Shown: positions 1 to 11,200 of the stretch, in pieces
How positions within the stretch are numbered: the stretch's first letter is position 1
Layout: each line of letters opens with the position of its first letter
Assembly (NCBI RefSeq): GCF_023065955.2
Contig: NW_026623056.1
Coordinates: 85,807,256-85,871,255 of the forward strand
Length of the DNA stretch: 64,000 nucleotides
Direction of reading: 5' to 3'
Origin: Ursus arctos
Lineage: Eukaryota > Chordata > Mammalia > Carnivora > Ursidae
The notes under the pieces: generated by a model
Seen by the model: the letters and a program-made list of their open reading frames with translations, nothing else
The model's database searches: none
What the model was told of the DNA's origin: nothing
Program-made: the position numbers and the translations under genes

Positions 1-1555
1 ACTGGCACATAGTAGGGCTCAAAAAATTGTCAACACCATCTTTGCAATAGTGCTATGATTTCATTCTTTCAATGTGACCCGTGTTTCAAAAGCTCTATGC
101 TTCATTTCCTAGTTTTGTCACCATGCTACAGTTAGGCAAGATGGTACAGGGGTGACAGGTACATGGAACTTCCCTGCATAATTTTTTTTGCAAATTTTGG
201 TAAATCTGTGATTATTCAAAGTCTTCGATTTTACCTAAACAGTGGGACTTCCATTTCCCCTCATGTCCACACCGCACAATGCTCTTGGCTTGCTGGATTT
301 CCTGAGAGTCTTCTCTGTCTTGCACCAGTTCTTCTTCTAATAATGTGACATCCTGTAAATAGCTAGAAGCTGCTCCTTTTTTCTCTTCCACCCTTGACAG
401 AGGAGATCATTTTGTGCACCAGCAACCCTCCTGAGACAGCCAGCCAAAAGGCCAAGTACGAAAGCAAGTTTCATACAATGCATCCCTCTGTCTTCTCCAT
501 AGGGACACCAAGAGTTGTCACATAATAATTTTCAATAAGAAGTAGCTGGAATAGGAAGGGTCAGGGAGAGATGTTACATCGATGAGCCAATCATTCCCTC
601 AAGACGGTTGGTTGGCAAGAAAATCTAGAACATGGGTGTCCGGGCTCACAGTCGATGAACCACACTTCTAAGTACTATGTGGCCACGTGTGTGGCAGCCT
701 CATATTACACCAACAATCAGGCCAGCACCAAGCTGCCAAGAGCCTCAGAAAACTGTACAAAGTTCTTTAAAATCAACAGAAAGGCTGCCCATGTCACAAT
801 ATTTGGATAACTTTCACCTCTCCTCCCCAAAAGCCACTACTGGCTTGAATCTCACAATCAGATTCAAACTTTTAAACAAACCACTGAACAGATATTAACT
901 TCCCTGTAGGCCTGGGAACACAATCCAGCCCTGCGGGACGTAAAGAGAGACTCAGTAAGTAGGGGCAGAGCCGAATGCGGACTGCAGAGCCTTCTCAGAC
1001 AGTGAGTTTACCAGCTGCCCACAGTGGCCCTGAGCTCAGCCCACCCTCTGTGGTTCATCGTCCTCCTGGTTGATGACCTCCTCCAGTGGGGGAAAAAAAT
1101 CCTTGACCTTAGTCTCTGTGGGTCAGAAGACTAGAGCTGTTCGGCTTTCTAATACTTTCACTGGTTAACCACCAAGCATTACCTGCAGTTGACTCTTACT
1201 GTAAACACAATGGTAAAAAGCAAAAATTCAAGGGAAAAGAACTGAGAGCCTCTCTAAACAGTAAGGCTGGACAACCAGGAAAGAGCAAAAGAAATGAAAA
1301 CTAATCTTCATTATCTCCTGGACAAAAGTGGCCAGGAGGGAGAGAGCCAAGAGGAAGAGAGAGAAATGGTCTTCATTTAAAATGTTTTAAAATGGCAGCA
1401 TGATCAAGACTTATTTCCCCACTGCCAGGCAGTGAGTCCGGAGAGGGCCAAATGGTCTCTTCGTTCACAGGCTTCCTAGCAGAAAAGTAATGTTCCTTTG
1501 TACAGCATTTATAAATCAATGAAGTACTTTAACACATGGACACTCAAAGTGTCAG
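1..1555. other. unique sequence, no gene recognised
   Basis: About 1.5 kb in which I find no repeat family and no coding exon. The open frames here are under 105 codons, and none has recognisable composition or motifs. Confidence 0.5.
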
Positions 1556-1557
1556 CA

Positions 1558-1646
1558 ACCCTGAACTATTATACCCACTTTACAGATGATGAAACTAAGA
1601 CTCACAGAGACATAATCAGCAGGAAGTGGCAGAGCCAGGAGTATAG
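1558..1646 (-). repeat. MIR SINE fragment
   Basis: The segment reads as the reverse complement of the MIR core: CCCACTTTACAGATGATGAA is followed by an AGTGGCAGAGCCAGGA-type block. It is an ancient mammalian tRNA-derived SINE and is diverged. Confidence 0.75.
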
Positions 1647-1738
1647 TGGGACCAGTCGGCTGCTCAGTAGAGACATGGAAGAAGCCAAGTGAGAACCGCT
1701 GTGTTATTCTCTGAGGAAAAAGAAATAAAGCATGATCC

Positions 1739-2685
1739 CAACAGTTTATTTTTACTCTTGTTTCCCTTGCTGTAGGAGACATATCTAGAAAAACGTTGCC
1801 ACAGCCAATGTCAGAGAAAATATTGCCTGTGTGATCGTCTAGGATTTTTGTGGTTTCAGGTCTCACATGTAGGTCTTTAATCCATTGTGAGGTTTTTGTT
1901 TTGGTTTGGTTTGGTTTTTTTGTGCCCTCCTTATTTTTTTTTATTTTTTTATTTCCCTAGTTTTTGATGTAAACTTCCATGCTTCATTCTGAGTTTTAAT
2001 TTCTGTATATAGTGTAAGAAAGTGGTCCAGTTTCATTCTTTTGCAGATTGCTGTCCAGTTTTTCCAGCATCGTTTATTGAACAGACTATCTTTTCCTCCT
2101 TGTATAGTCTTCCCTCCTTTGCCAAAGATTAATTGACCACATAAACACGGGTTTATTTCTGGGCTCTCTGCTTGATGCCATTGATCTATGCGTCTACTTT
2201 TGTGCCAGCACCATACTGTTTTGATTACTACAGCTTTGTAGCATATCTTGAAATCTGGGATTGTGATACCTCCAGCTTTGTTGTTCATTCTCAAGACCAT
2301 TTGGCTATTTGGGGGTTTTTGTGGTACATAAAATTTTAGTATTATTTGTTCTAAGTTCTGTGAAAAATGCTGTTGGCATTTTGATGAGGATTGTATTGAA
2401 TCTGTAGGTTGCACTGGATAGTGTGGACATATTAACAATATTGATTCACCCAATCCATGAGCCTGGAATATTTATCCATTTGTTTGTGTCACCTTCAATT
2501 TCTTCCATCAGTGTTTTATAGTTTTCAGAGTATAGGTATTTCACTTCCTTGGTTAGGTTTATTCCTAGGTATTTTATTCTTTTTGATTTATAAGTGGAAT
2601 CTTTTTTTTTTTTTATTTCTTTTTCTCCTACTTCATTATTAGTGTATAGAAAAGCTACCAATTTCTGGGTATTCATTTTGTTGCA
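1739..2685 (-). mobile_element. old L1, inverted 5' segment (ORF2)
   Basis: On the minus strand this reads as L1 ORF2 downstream of the reverse-transcriptase core. Legible pieces include [42 protein letters not shown] and [12 protein letters not shown], then VRPETTKILDDHTGN and FLDMSPTARETRVKIN near the low-coordinate end. Several frameshifts and an A-rich interruption of about 100 bp (around 1890-1985) break the frame. The sense order stops where the adjoining plus-strand segment begins (FCTAK), so the two pieces form one insertion with an inverted 5' end. Retrotransposon pseudogene. Confidence 0.85.
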
Positions 2686-2952
2686 CAGCAAAGAAACCGA
2701 CCAACAAAACAAAAAGGCAACCTACTGAATGGGAAAAGATATTTGCAAGTGATATGTCCAATAAAGGGTTAATATCCAAAATATATAAGGAGCTTATACA
2801 GCTCAACACCAAAAACACAATCTGACTGAAAAATGGGCAGAGAAACTGAATAGACATTTTTCCAACAAAGACATACAGGCGGCCAAGAGACACATAAAGA
2901 GATGTTTGACATCACTAGTCATTAGGGAAATGCGAATCAAAACCACAATGAT

Positions 2953-3157
2953 GGGGCGCCTGGGTGGCACAGCGGTTAAGCGCCTGCCTTCGGCTCAGGG
3001 CGTGATCCCGGCGTTGTGGGATCGAGCCCCACATCAGGCTCCTCTGCTGGGAGCCTGCTCTTCCTCTCCCACTCCCCCTGCTTGTGTTCCCTCTCTCGCT
3101 GGCTGTCTCTATCTCTGTCAAATAAAAAAAAAAAAAAAAATCTTAAAAAAAAAAAAA
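2953..3157 (+). mobile_element. Can-SINE (SINEC)
   Basis: Complete tRNA-derived SINE: GGGGCGCCTGGGTGGC head, B-box-like GGATCGAGCCCC, CT-rich segment, A-rich tail. It is flanked by a 14-bp TSD, CAAAACCACAATGA, at 2938-2951 and 3158-3171. It inserted into the old L1, so it is younger than that element. Confidence 0.95.
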
Positions 3158-3480
3158 CAAAACCACAATGAGATACTACTTCACACATGTCAGAATGGCT
3201 AAAATCAAAAAGACAAGAAATAACAAGTGTTGGTCAGATATGGAGGAAAAGGAACTCTCGTGCACTCTTGGTGCAAATGTAAACTGGTGCAGCCACTGTG
3301 GGAAACAGTATGGAGGTTCCTCAAAATATTAAACATGGAAATATCATATGATCCAATAATCCAATACTAGGCATTTACCCAAAGAAAGCAAAACACAAAT
3401 TCAAAATGACATCTGCACCCCTATGTTAACTGTAGCACAATTTACAAGAGCCAAAATATGGAAGCAAACTACATATCCGG

Positions 3481-3515
3481 CAATCAACAAATGGATAAGG
3501 AAGATGTGGTGTATG

Positions 3516-3549
<34 letters not shown>

Positions 3550-3636
3550 AATCAACAAATGGATACGGAAGATGTGATGTACACACACACACGCACAGAC
3601 ACGCGCACGCACACACACAGACACACACACACACAC
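3481..3636 (+). repeat. duplicated L1 segment plus (CA)n microsatellite
   Basis: A roughly 33-bp L1 segment (CAATCAACAAATGGATA...) occurs at 3481-3516 and again at 3549-3581. Each copy runs into a CA tract (about 3519-3548 and about 3580-3636; the second is interrupted by G-containing units). This looks like a local tandem duplication of L1 sequence plus dinucleotide repeat. Confidence 0.9.
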
Positions 3637-4116
3637 AAAATGGACTATTGCACCGTCATAAAAAATGACGGGATCTTGCCATTTGTGACAACATGGATGA
3701 ACCTACAGGGCATTATGCTAAATGAAATAAGTCAGACTGAGAAAGACAAATAGCATATGTGGAATCTAAATAAATAAATAAATAAACAAAAAGCAGAATC
3801 AGATCTATAAATACTGAAAACAAACTGATGGTTGCCAGAGGGAAGGGGACTGGGGGGATAGGTGAAATGGGTGAAGAGGAGTCGGAGGTACAGGCTTCCA
3901 GTTAGAGAATGAATGAGTCACAGGGATGAAAGGTACAGCACAGGGAATAGAGGCAATGGTATTTTGACCACGTTGCATGGGGACAGATGGTAACTACATT
4001 TGCAGTGAGCACAGCATAACGTAGAGACTTAGCAAATCGCTATGTTGTACACTTGAAACTAATGTAACATTGTGTGTCGATACTCAAATCAAAAAATATT
4101 TAAATAAAAAATTTTA

Positions 4117-5453
4117 AAAAGACAGCACAGTCCCAGGGATGTGGGCGTTCCTGCCCGTCTTTGTGGTGGGCCTAGGAAATCACACCTCAGGGAGTTATTT
4201 TTATTATTCTTATTCTGACAATTCAAAGAGAACAGTCCCTCAGCTGATAAATTCTCATTTCAAAGGTGATTCATAGAACATTATCTGCAGAAAGAAATCC
4301 ACCCAGAAATGTGAGATGAGAAAGCTGCGAAGCGCTGCAGCTGTTACTTGAATCTGTAAGTGCCTCCAACGGGATGGCAGCTTAAGCCAAAATACCAAAG
4401 GGCTTTGAAGGCCGGCAGCTCACCTTGCAGGGACTCTGGAACACGACCCCAGCTGCAGACGGAGACACTGGATCTCCAAGGCCAGGCCCACTGTGGCAGC
4501 AAGAGGTCAGGTCCACGACTCCAACCCAAGACCGCTTCTGACTTGAGCAGCAGGAAGGGCAAGCGGGCCACACCGCCTGGAGCTGCCCGAGCAGCGGCTC
4601 TCCCGCAGGCTTCAGAGTCCCCCCGTTTTGAAGACCTGATTTCCACGGTGGCCTTAGGGACAGAGCAGCGAGGGGGGGAGGGAACTATGCAGCGGAAGGC
4701 CCCGCACTTGGTGCTGCCCAACGCTCTACCCACCAAGTGCGCCCTTACCTGTCGCCACTGGGACTAAAAGTGCTTAGCCTGGCTGGGGTGCCGATTCAAC
4801 CCTCGCCAGCACCCTAGAATATACAAAGGGTAAAGCTTAGTGCCATGACCCTGGGGGAACTGTTTGTGCTGATGCTCAACCTACACCTGCGCTTGAGGCT
4901 CCTTCAGGAGGAACACTTTGCTTCGTCCGGCTGCACCGCCTGTGGCCAGGCGCGGTCTACAGGCCATTCGGGAGGTGGGCACTCGGCTCCGTTCAGTTGT
5001 GCTGAAGCGGGTTGACGCTCCCCTGGTGCTGCGCCCACATGACTGGGTTTCTCCTCCTGTTAGAGGATTTGGGGTCATCTCACTCTGGGGGGACACTAAG
5101 AAGAGCAGAGAGTGTGCTCCGCAAGTGTTAGCAACCGAAATACATCACGAGGCTGGAGAGAAGGGACTGGAGCAAGGTCCTCCCACCAGCTGGGCCCCAG
5201 GGAGACCTCACCAAGCTTCCAGCACTTCACTGTTCCCCACAGCTCTGGGAGAGAGAAATGAATATCCACCTTGTTCAAGGAATGCAAAACACATACACAA
5301 GCTTGGGCCCAGGGACTCGTGCTGCCCAGTACACAACCCACTTAGATGAGATTTGGGATGTTTCTTCCATTTCAATACACCAGAAATTTGCTCTAACTCG
5401 ATGCTCTGTGAGATAACTTCGCCTCCCTCTCTCTTGCCCCAGCTTACTCGTTT
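4117..5453. other. GC-rich unassigned region
   Basis: About 1.3 kb; the part from roughly 4350 to 5345 is distinctly GC-rich and contains many CpGs, unlike its surroundings. It holds overlapping open frames on both strands (such as 4360-4767 plus and 4344-4736 minus), as expected in stop-poor GC-rich DNA. None resembles a family I know, and I see no convincing splice-site pair. Confidence 0.4.
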
Positions 5454-5467
5454 AAAGTCAATGGGAG
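5454..5467 (+). repeat. left TSD of the outer young L1
   Basis: AAAGTCAATGGGAG here is repeated exactly at 16583-16596, after the A-rich tail of the outer L1. The L1 ORF1 sequence begins immediately after it (allowing a base or two of ambiguity). The pair brackets the whole 11.1-kb nest. Confidence 0.9.
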
Positions 5468-6139
5468 AAGCAGAGGAAAGGGTTAGTGACTTGGAGGATG
5501 GGTTAACAGAGGAAAAAATGAAAATAGAAGATGGTCTTAAAAAAATCCACGCCCACGAATGTTGGCTACGGGAGATTACTGACTCAATGAAACGATCCAA
5601 TGTTAGAATCATTGGCATCCCCGAGGGGATGGAGAAAAACAGTGGTCTAGAAGAGATATTTGAACAAATTGTAGCTGAAAACTTCCCTAATCTAGCGAGG
5701 GAAACAAACATTCGTGTCCAAGAGGCAGAGAGGACCCCTCCCAATCTCAACCACGACAAACCTACGCCACGTCACGTCATAGTGCATTTCGCAAATATTA
5801 GATCCAAGGATACAGTATTGAAAGCAGCCAGGGCAAAGAAATTTCTCACGTACCAAGGCAAAGGCATCAGAATTACGTCAGACCTGTCTACACAGACCTG
5901 GAATGAGAGGAAGGGTTGGGGGAGCATTTTTAAAGCTCTTTCAGAGAAAAACATGCAGCCAAGGATCCTTTATCCAGCAAGGCTGTCATTCAGAATTGAT
6001 GGAGAAATAAAGACATTTCAGAATAGACAGTCACTAACCAATTTCGTAACCACGAAACCAGCCCTACAGGAGGTATTACGGGGGGTTCTATAAAAGTAAA
6101 AAGGCCCCAAGAGTGATACAGAACAGAAAGTCACAGCCA
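5468..6139 (+). mobile_element. outer young L1, 5' piece (ORF1 C-terminal part)
   Basis: Nearly identical to 7551-8211 of the inner L1. It starts at ORF1 codon about 94, so the insertion is 5'-truncated. It keeps the end of the coiled coil, the RNA-binding domain (NVRIIGIP, TPRHVIVHF) and the C-terminal domain (YPARLSF), with the ORF1 stop at 6091-6093. Upstream flanking DNA happens to stay open in the same frame to 5353; that is not L1 sequence. The element breaks off in the ORF1-ORF2 spacer at CACAGCCA, where the inner L1 inserted, and resumes at 12375. Confidence 0.93.
6127..6139 (+). repeat. left TSD of the inner full-length L1
   Basis: AAAGTCACAGCCA is repeated at 12362-12374 immediately after the inner element's poly(A). 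The sequence itself belongs to the ORF1-ORF2 spacer of the outer L1, and in the inner L1 the same spacer block lies at about 8200-8212. Confidence 0.92.
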
Positions 6140-7267
6140 GGAGGAGTTAAGATGGAGGAGGAGTAGGAGACACCGTTTTCAGCCGGTCCTCCGAGTCGAG
6201 CTGGATAGGTACCAGACCAGCCTAAACAACCACGGAACCAGCCTGAGACGCAGGAAGACGCATCTGGATCTCTACAAATGAACATCTCCAGTGCTGAGTA
6301 TTGAGGTACGAAGCGGGGAGCCATGAAACCGTGCACAGATATCGGAAGATAAACGGAAGGGGGAGGGAGCCGCCGCGTTCGGGTGCCGGGAAGCGGTAGC
6401 CACTTGCACGGGAGAGCGGGCGGGGCTCACGGTCGGCACCCGCAAAACAGCAGACTGAGACCGTGAGCCGGGTGCGCGCGCCACCAGGCATCTCGCGGAA
6501 CCCCGGAATCCCGGTGCGCTCACTGGATCCAGACTGAGACCGGGAGATCCGGGAGCGTGCGCGGGGCGGCTGGCGGCTGGCGGCATTAGAAACACAAAGG
6601 ACAGAGACGCGCCAGCCCTGGAAGTGAGGGCTGGGACGCCGGGTGTGGGGCGCACATCCCGGGACGCTGCAGGGTTGAGCAGCACCAACAGTAACAGAGT
6701 TAAAGTGGCCAGAACATTCGTAGAGAATGGGCCGCAATCCCTCTGTTCTGTGACAGAGGCTGAAATTTGGCCGCTGCTGCTCTGACTCTCAGAAGAGGCA
6801 CAGCAAACCGCCAGGGAAAGCCGCCAGAGAACAAAAGCCTGGAAATACCGGCTCAGGGAGTGCCCATCCCCATCCCCCCTCGCAGGGGACACGGAGACTC
6901 TACCCAAACAGGGCTGCCTGAGTATCGGCGCGGCAGGCCCCTCCCCCAGAAGGCAGGCTGAAAAATCAAGAAGCCCACAACCCGGGCGCCTGGGTGGCGC
7001 AGTCATTGAGCGCCTGCCTTCGGCTTAGGGCGTGATCCCGGCGTTCCGGAAAGGAGTCCCTCATCGGGCTCCTCCGCTGGGAGCCTGCTTCCTCCTCTCC
7101 CACTCCCCTGCTTCTGTTCCCTCTCTCGCTGGTTGGCTGCCACATAAATAAATAAAATCTTTAAAGAAAAAGCCCACATCCCTAAGATCCCTATAAAACA
7201 AGGGGCACGGCCTGGGACCCAGTCAATAATTTGGGCTCTGGAAACCCCGCAACCTCTCTTCATCAGA
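6140..7267 (+). promoter_or_regulatory. L1 5' UTR / internal promoter region
   Basis: GC-rich leader of the full-length L1. AAGATGG at 6149-6155, ten bases from the element start, matches the YY1-type core found at the same position in other mammalian L1 promoters. The leader carries a SINE at 6984-7169 and a 244-codon antisense open frame (7006 to 6272). Promoter function is inferred from position and family knowledge only. Confidence 0.7.
6984..7169 (+). mobile_element. Can-SINE inside the L1 5' UTR
   Basis: GGGCGCCTGGGTGGC head and AAATAAAATCTTT-A tail, with some damage in the middle (the B-box region reads CCGGAAAGGAGTCCC). It is bracketed by AAGCCCACA at 6971-6979 and 7170-7178, extending to 13 bp with one mismatch. 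It sits 98 bp upstream of the ORF1 start, in the sense orientation of the L1. Confidence 0.9.
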
Positions 7268-8170
7268 ATGACAAGAAGGAGAAGCCCCCCCCAGCAAAGA
7301 AAAGACAGTGAGACTGTGGCCTCTGCCACAGAAATAATGGATATGGATGTAACCAAATTATCAGAAATGGAATTCAGAGTAACGATGGTCAAAATGATGA
7401 GTAGAATTGAAAAAAGTATAAACGAAAAGGTTACTGAGAATATAGAATCCCTAAGGACAGAAATGAGAGCGAATCTGACAGAAATTAAAAATTCTATGAG
7501 CCAAATGCAGGCAAAACTAGAGGCTCTGACAGCCAGGGTCGCAGAAGCAGAGGAACGGGTTAGTGAATTGGAGGATGGGTTAATAGAGGAAAAAATGAAA
7601 ATAGAAGATGGTCTTAAAAAAATCCACGCCCACGAATGTAGGTTACGGGAGATTACTGACTCAATGAAACGATCCAATGTTAGAATCATCGGCATCCCCA
7701 AGGGGGTGGAGAAAAACAGAGGTCTAGAAGAGATATTTGAACAAATTGTAGCTGAAAACTTCCCTAATCTAGCGAGGGAAACAAACATTCGTGTCCAAGA
7801 GGCAGAGAGGACCCCTCCCAAGCTCAACCACGACAAACCTACGCCACGTCACGTCATAGTGCATTTCGCAAATATTAGATGCAAGGATACAGTATTGAAA
7901 GCTGCCAGGGCAAAGAAATTTCTCACGTACCAAGGCAAAAGCATCAGAATTACGTCAGACCTGTCTACACAGACCTGGAATGAGAGAAAGGGTTGGGGGA
8001 GCATATTTAAAGCTCTTTCAGAGAAAAACATGCAGCCAAGGATCCTTTATCCAGCAAGACTGTCATTCAGAATTGATGGAGAAATAAAGACATTTCAGAA
8101 TCGCCAGTCACTAACCAATTTTGTAACTACGAAACCAGCCCTACAGGAGATATTACGGGGGGTTCTATAA
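7268..8170 (+). CDS. L1 ORF1 protein (RNA-binding nucleic-acid chaperone), intact
   Basis: A 300-codon frame from the ATG at 7268. The protein family forms trimers that coat L1 RNA in the cytoplasmic RNP and act as a chaperone during target-primed reverse transcription. The sequence shows a basic N-terminus (MTRRRSPPQQRK), a heptad-like coiled coil at about residues 45-130, an RRM-type RNA-binding domain at about 135-225 containing NVRIIGIP (137-144) and TPRHVIVHF (192-200), and a C-terminal domain at about 230-292 with YPARLSF (261-267). It is shorter than human ORF1p (338 residues), mainly at the N-terminus and coiled coil. No stop or frameshift is visible. ORF2 follows after a 72-base spacer. 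Confidence 0.95.
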   Translation: MTRRRSPPQQRKDSETVASATEIMDMDVTKLSEMEFRVTMVKMMSRIEKSINEKVTENIESLRTEMRANLTEIKNSMSQMQAKLEALTARVAEAEERVSELEDGLIEEKMKIEDGLKKIHAHECRLREITDSMKRSNVRIIGIPKGVEKNRGLEEIFEQIVAENFPNLARETNIRVQEAERTPPKLNHDKPTPRHVIVHFANIRCKDTVLKAARAKKFLTYQGKSIRITSDLSTQTWNERKGWGSIFKALSEKNMQPRILYPARLSFRIDGEIKTFQNRQSLTNFVTTKPALQEILRGVL

Positions 8171-8242
8171 AAGTAAAAAGGCCCCAAAAGTGATACAGAA
8201 CAGAAAGTCACAGCCAATACAAAAAAAGACTTTACTGGCAAC

Positions 8243-11200
8243 ATGGCAACATTAAAATCATATCTATCAGTAATCAGTCTTAATGTAAATGGTTTGAACC
8301 ATCCCATAAACGCCACAGGGTTGCAGATTGGATAAAAAGAAATGACCCATCCATTTGCTGTCTACAAGAGACTCATTTCAAACCCAAAGATGCATTCAGA
8401 CTGAGAGTAAGGGGATGGAGTACCATCTTTCACGCAAATGGTCCTCAAAAGAAAGCTGGGGTAGCAATTCTCATATCAGATAAATTGGATTTTAAACTAC
8501 AGACTATAGTTAGAGACGCAGAAGGGCACTATATTATTCTTAAGGGAAGTATTCAACAAGTGGATATGACAATTATAAATATATATGCCCCCAACAGGGG
8601 AGCAGCAAGATACACAAGCCAACTCTTATCCAGAATAAAGAGACATATAAATGAAAATACATTAATAGTAGGGGACCTCAACACTCCACTATCAGAAATA
8701 GACAGAACACCCTGGCAAAAACTAAGCAAAGAATCAAAGGCTTTGAATGCCATACTCGATGAATTGGACCTCATAGATATATATAGAACACTACACCCCA
8801 GAACCAAAGAATACTCATTCTATTCTAATGCCCATGGAACATTCTCAAGAATAGACCATGTTCTGGGACACAAAACAGGTCTCAACCGATACCAAAAGAT
8901 TGAAATTATCCCCTGCATATTCTCAGACCACAACGCTCTGAAATTGGAACTCAACCACAAGGAAAAATTTGGAAGAAACTCAAACACTTGGAGACTAAGA
9001 ACCATCCTGCTCAGGAATGACTCGATAAACCAGGAAATCAAAAATCAAATTAAACAATTTATGGAGACCAATGAGAATGAAAATACAACAGTCCAAAACC
9101 TATGGGATACTGCAAAGGCAGTCCTAAGGGGGAAATACATAGCCATCCAAGCCACACTCAAAAGAATAGAAAAATCTAAAATGCAGTTTTTATATTCTCA
9201 CCTCAAGAAGCTGGAACAGCAACAGAGGGACAGGCCTAATCCACGCACGAGGAAGCAGTTGACCAAAATTAGAGCTGAAATCAATCAAGCAGAAACCAGA
9301 CGTACAGTAGAGCAGATCAACAGGACTAGAAGCTGGTTCTTTGAGAGAATCAATAAAATTGACAGACCACTGGCAAGACTTATCCAAAAGAAAAGAGAAA
9401 GGACCCAGATTATTAAAATTATGAATGAAAAAGGAGAGGTCACGACGAGCACCATTGAAATTGGAAGGATTATTAGAAATTTTTATCAACAGCTATATGC
9501 CAATAAACTAAGCAATCTGGAAGAGATGGAATCCTTCCTGGAAACCTATAAACTACCAAGATTGAAACCGGAAGAAATTGATTCCTTAAACAGGCCAATT
9601 AATTATGAAGAAATTGAGTCAGTGATAAACAACCTTCCAAATAACAAAACTCCAGGCCCGGACGGTTTTCCTGGGGAATTCTACCAAACATTCAAAGAAG
9701 AAATAATACCTATTCTCCTAAAGCTATTTCAAAAAATAGAAACAGAAGGAAAGCTACCAAACACATTCTATGAGGCCAATATTACCTTGATCCCCAAACC
9801 AGGCAAAGACCCCCTCAAAAAGGAGAATTACAGACCGATTTCCCTAATGAATATGGACGCCAAAATCCTCAACAAGATACTTGCTAATAGAATCCAACAG
9901 TACATTAAAAGGATTATCCATCACGATCAAGTGGGATTCATACCTGGGATGCAAGCGTGGTTCAATATTCGCAAATCAATCAGCGTGATACATCATATCA
10001 ACAAGAAAAGACTCAGGAACCATATGATCCTCTCAATCGATGCCGAAAAAGCATTTGACAAAATACAGCATGCTTTCCTGATTAAAACCCTTCAGAGTGT
10101 AGGAATAGAAGGTACATTTCTCAATCTCATAAAAGCCATCTATGAAAAGCCTACTGCAAATATTATTCTCAATGGAGAAAAGCTGGAAGCCTTTCCCTTA
10201 AGATCAGGAACTCGACAAGGATGCCCACTCTCGCCACTATTATTCAACATAGTACTAGAAGTCCTTGCAACAGCAATCAGACGACAAAAAGGGATCAAAG
10301 GTATTCAAATTGGCAAAGAAGAAGTCAAAATGTCTCTCTTTGCAGATGACATGATACTCTATATGGAAAACCCAAAAGAAGCCACTCCCAAATTATTAGA
10401 AGTTATAGAGCAATTCAGTAACGTGGCAGGATACAAAATAAATGCTCAGAAATCAGTTGCATTTCTATACACGAATAACGAGACCGAAGAAAGAGAAATT
10501 AGGGAATCCATCCCATTTACAATAGCACCAAAAACCATACGTTACCTTGGAATTAACTTAACCAGAGACGTAAAGGACCTATATTCTAGAAACTATAAAT
10601 CACTCTTGAAAGATATTGAGGAAGACATAAAAAGATGGAAAGATATTCCATGCTCATGGATCGGAAGAATTAACATAGTTAAAATGTCCATGCTACCCAG
10701 AGCAATCTACACTTTCAATGCTATCCCGATCAAAATACCAAGGACATTTTTCAAAGAACTGGAACAAACAGTCCTTAAATTTGTATGGAAACAGAAAAGA
10801 CCCCGAATCTCCAAGGAACTGTTGAAAAGGAAAAACAAAGCTGGGGGCATCACAATGCCGGATTTCGAGCTGTACTACAAAGCTGTGATCACAAAGACAG
10901 CATGGTACTGGCACAAAAACAGACACATAGACCAATGGAACAGAATAGAGAGCCCAGAAATGGACCCTCGGCTCTTTGGGCAACTAATATTTGATAAAGC
11001 AGGAAAAAAAATCCGGTGGGAAAAAGACAGTCTCTTCAATAAATGGTGCTGGGAAAATTGGACAGCTACATGCAAAAGAATGAAACTGGACCACTATCTC
11101 ACACCATACACAAAAATAAACTCCAAATGGATGAAAGACCTCAATGTGAGACAGGAATCTATCAAAATTCTAGAGGAGAACATAGGCAACAACCTCTACG

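Larger units (their letters stand above)
2686..4116 (+). mobile_element. old L1, 3' segment with 3' UTR
   Basis: The plus strand continues ORF2 from the homologue of FCTAKETV (GCACAGCAAAGAAAC) through [14 protein letters not shown] sequence and the zinc-knuckle region to the ORF2 end. An old-type L1 3' UTR follows, with a TTGTACACTTGAAACTAATG block and an A-rich tail near 4105. Many stops are present. It is interrupted by a SINE (2952-3157) and by an expanded CA repeat (3517-3636). It pairs with the inverted segment at 1739-2685. Confidence 0.85.

Noticed and set aside
5353..6093. A single 246-codon frame looking like a chimeric protein
   Set aside because: The first 37 or so codons are flanking DNA that happens to stay in frame with the 5'-truncated L1 ORF1. 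The TSD at 5454-5467 marks the insertion boundary.
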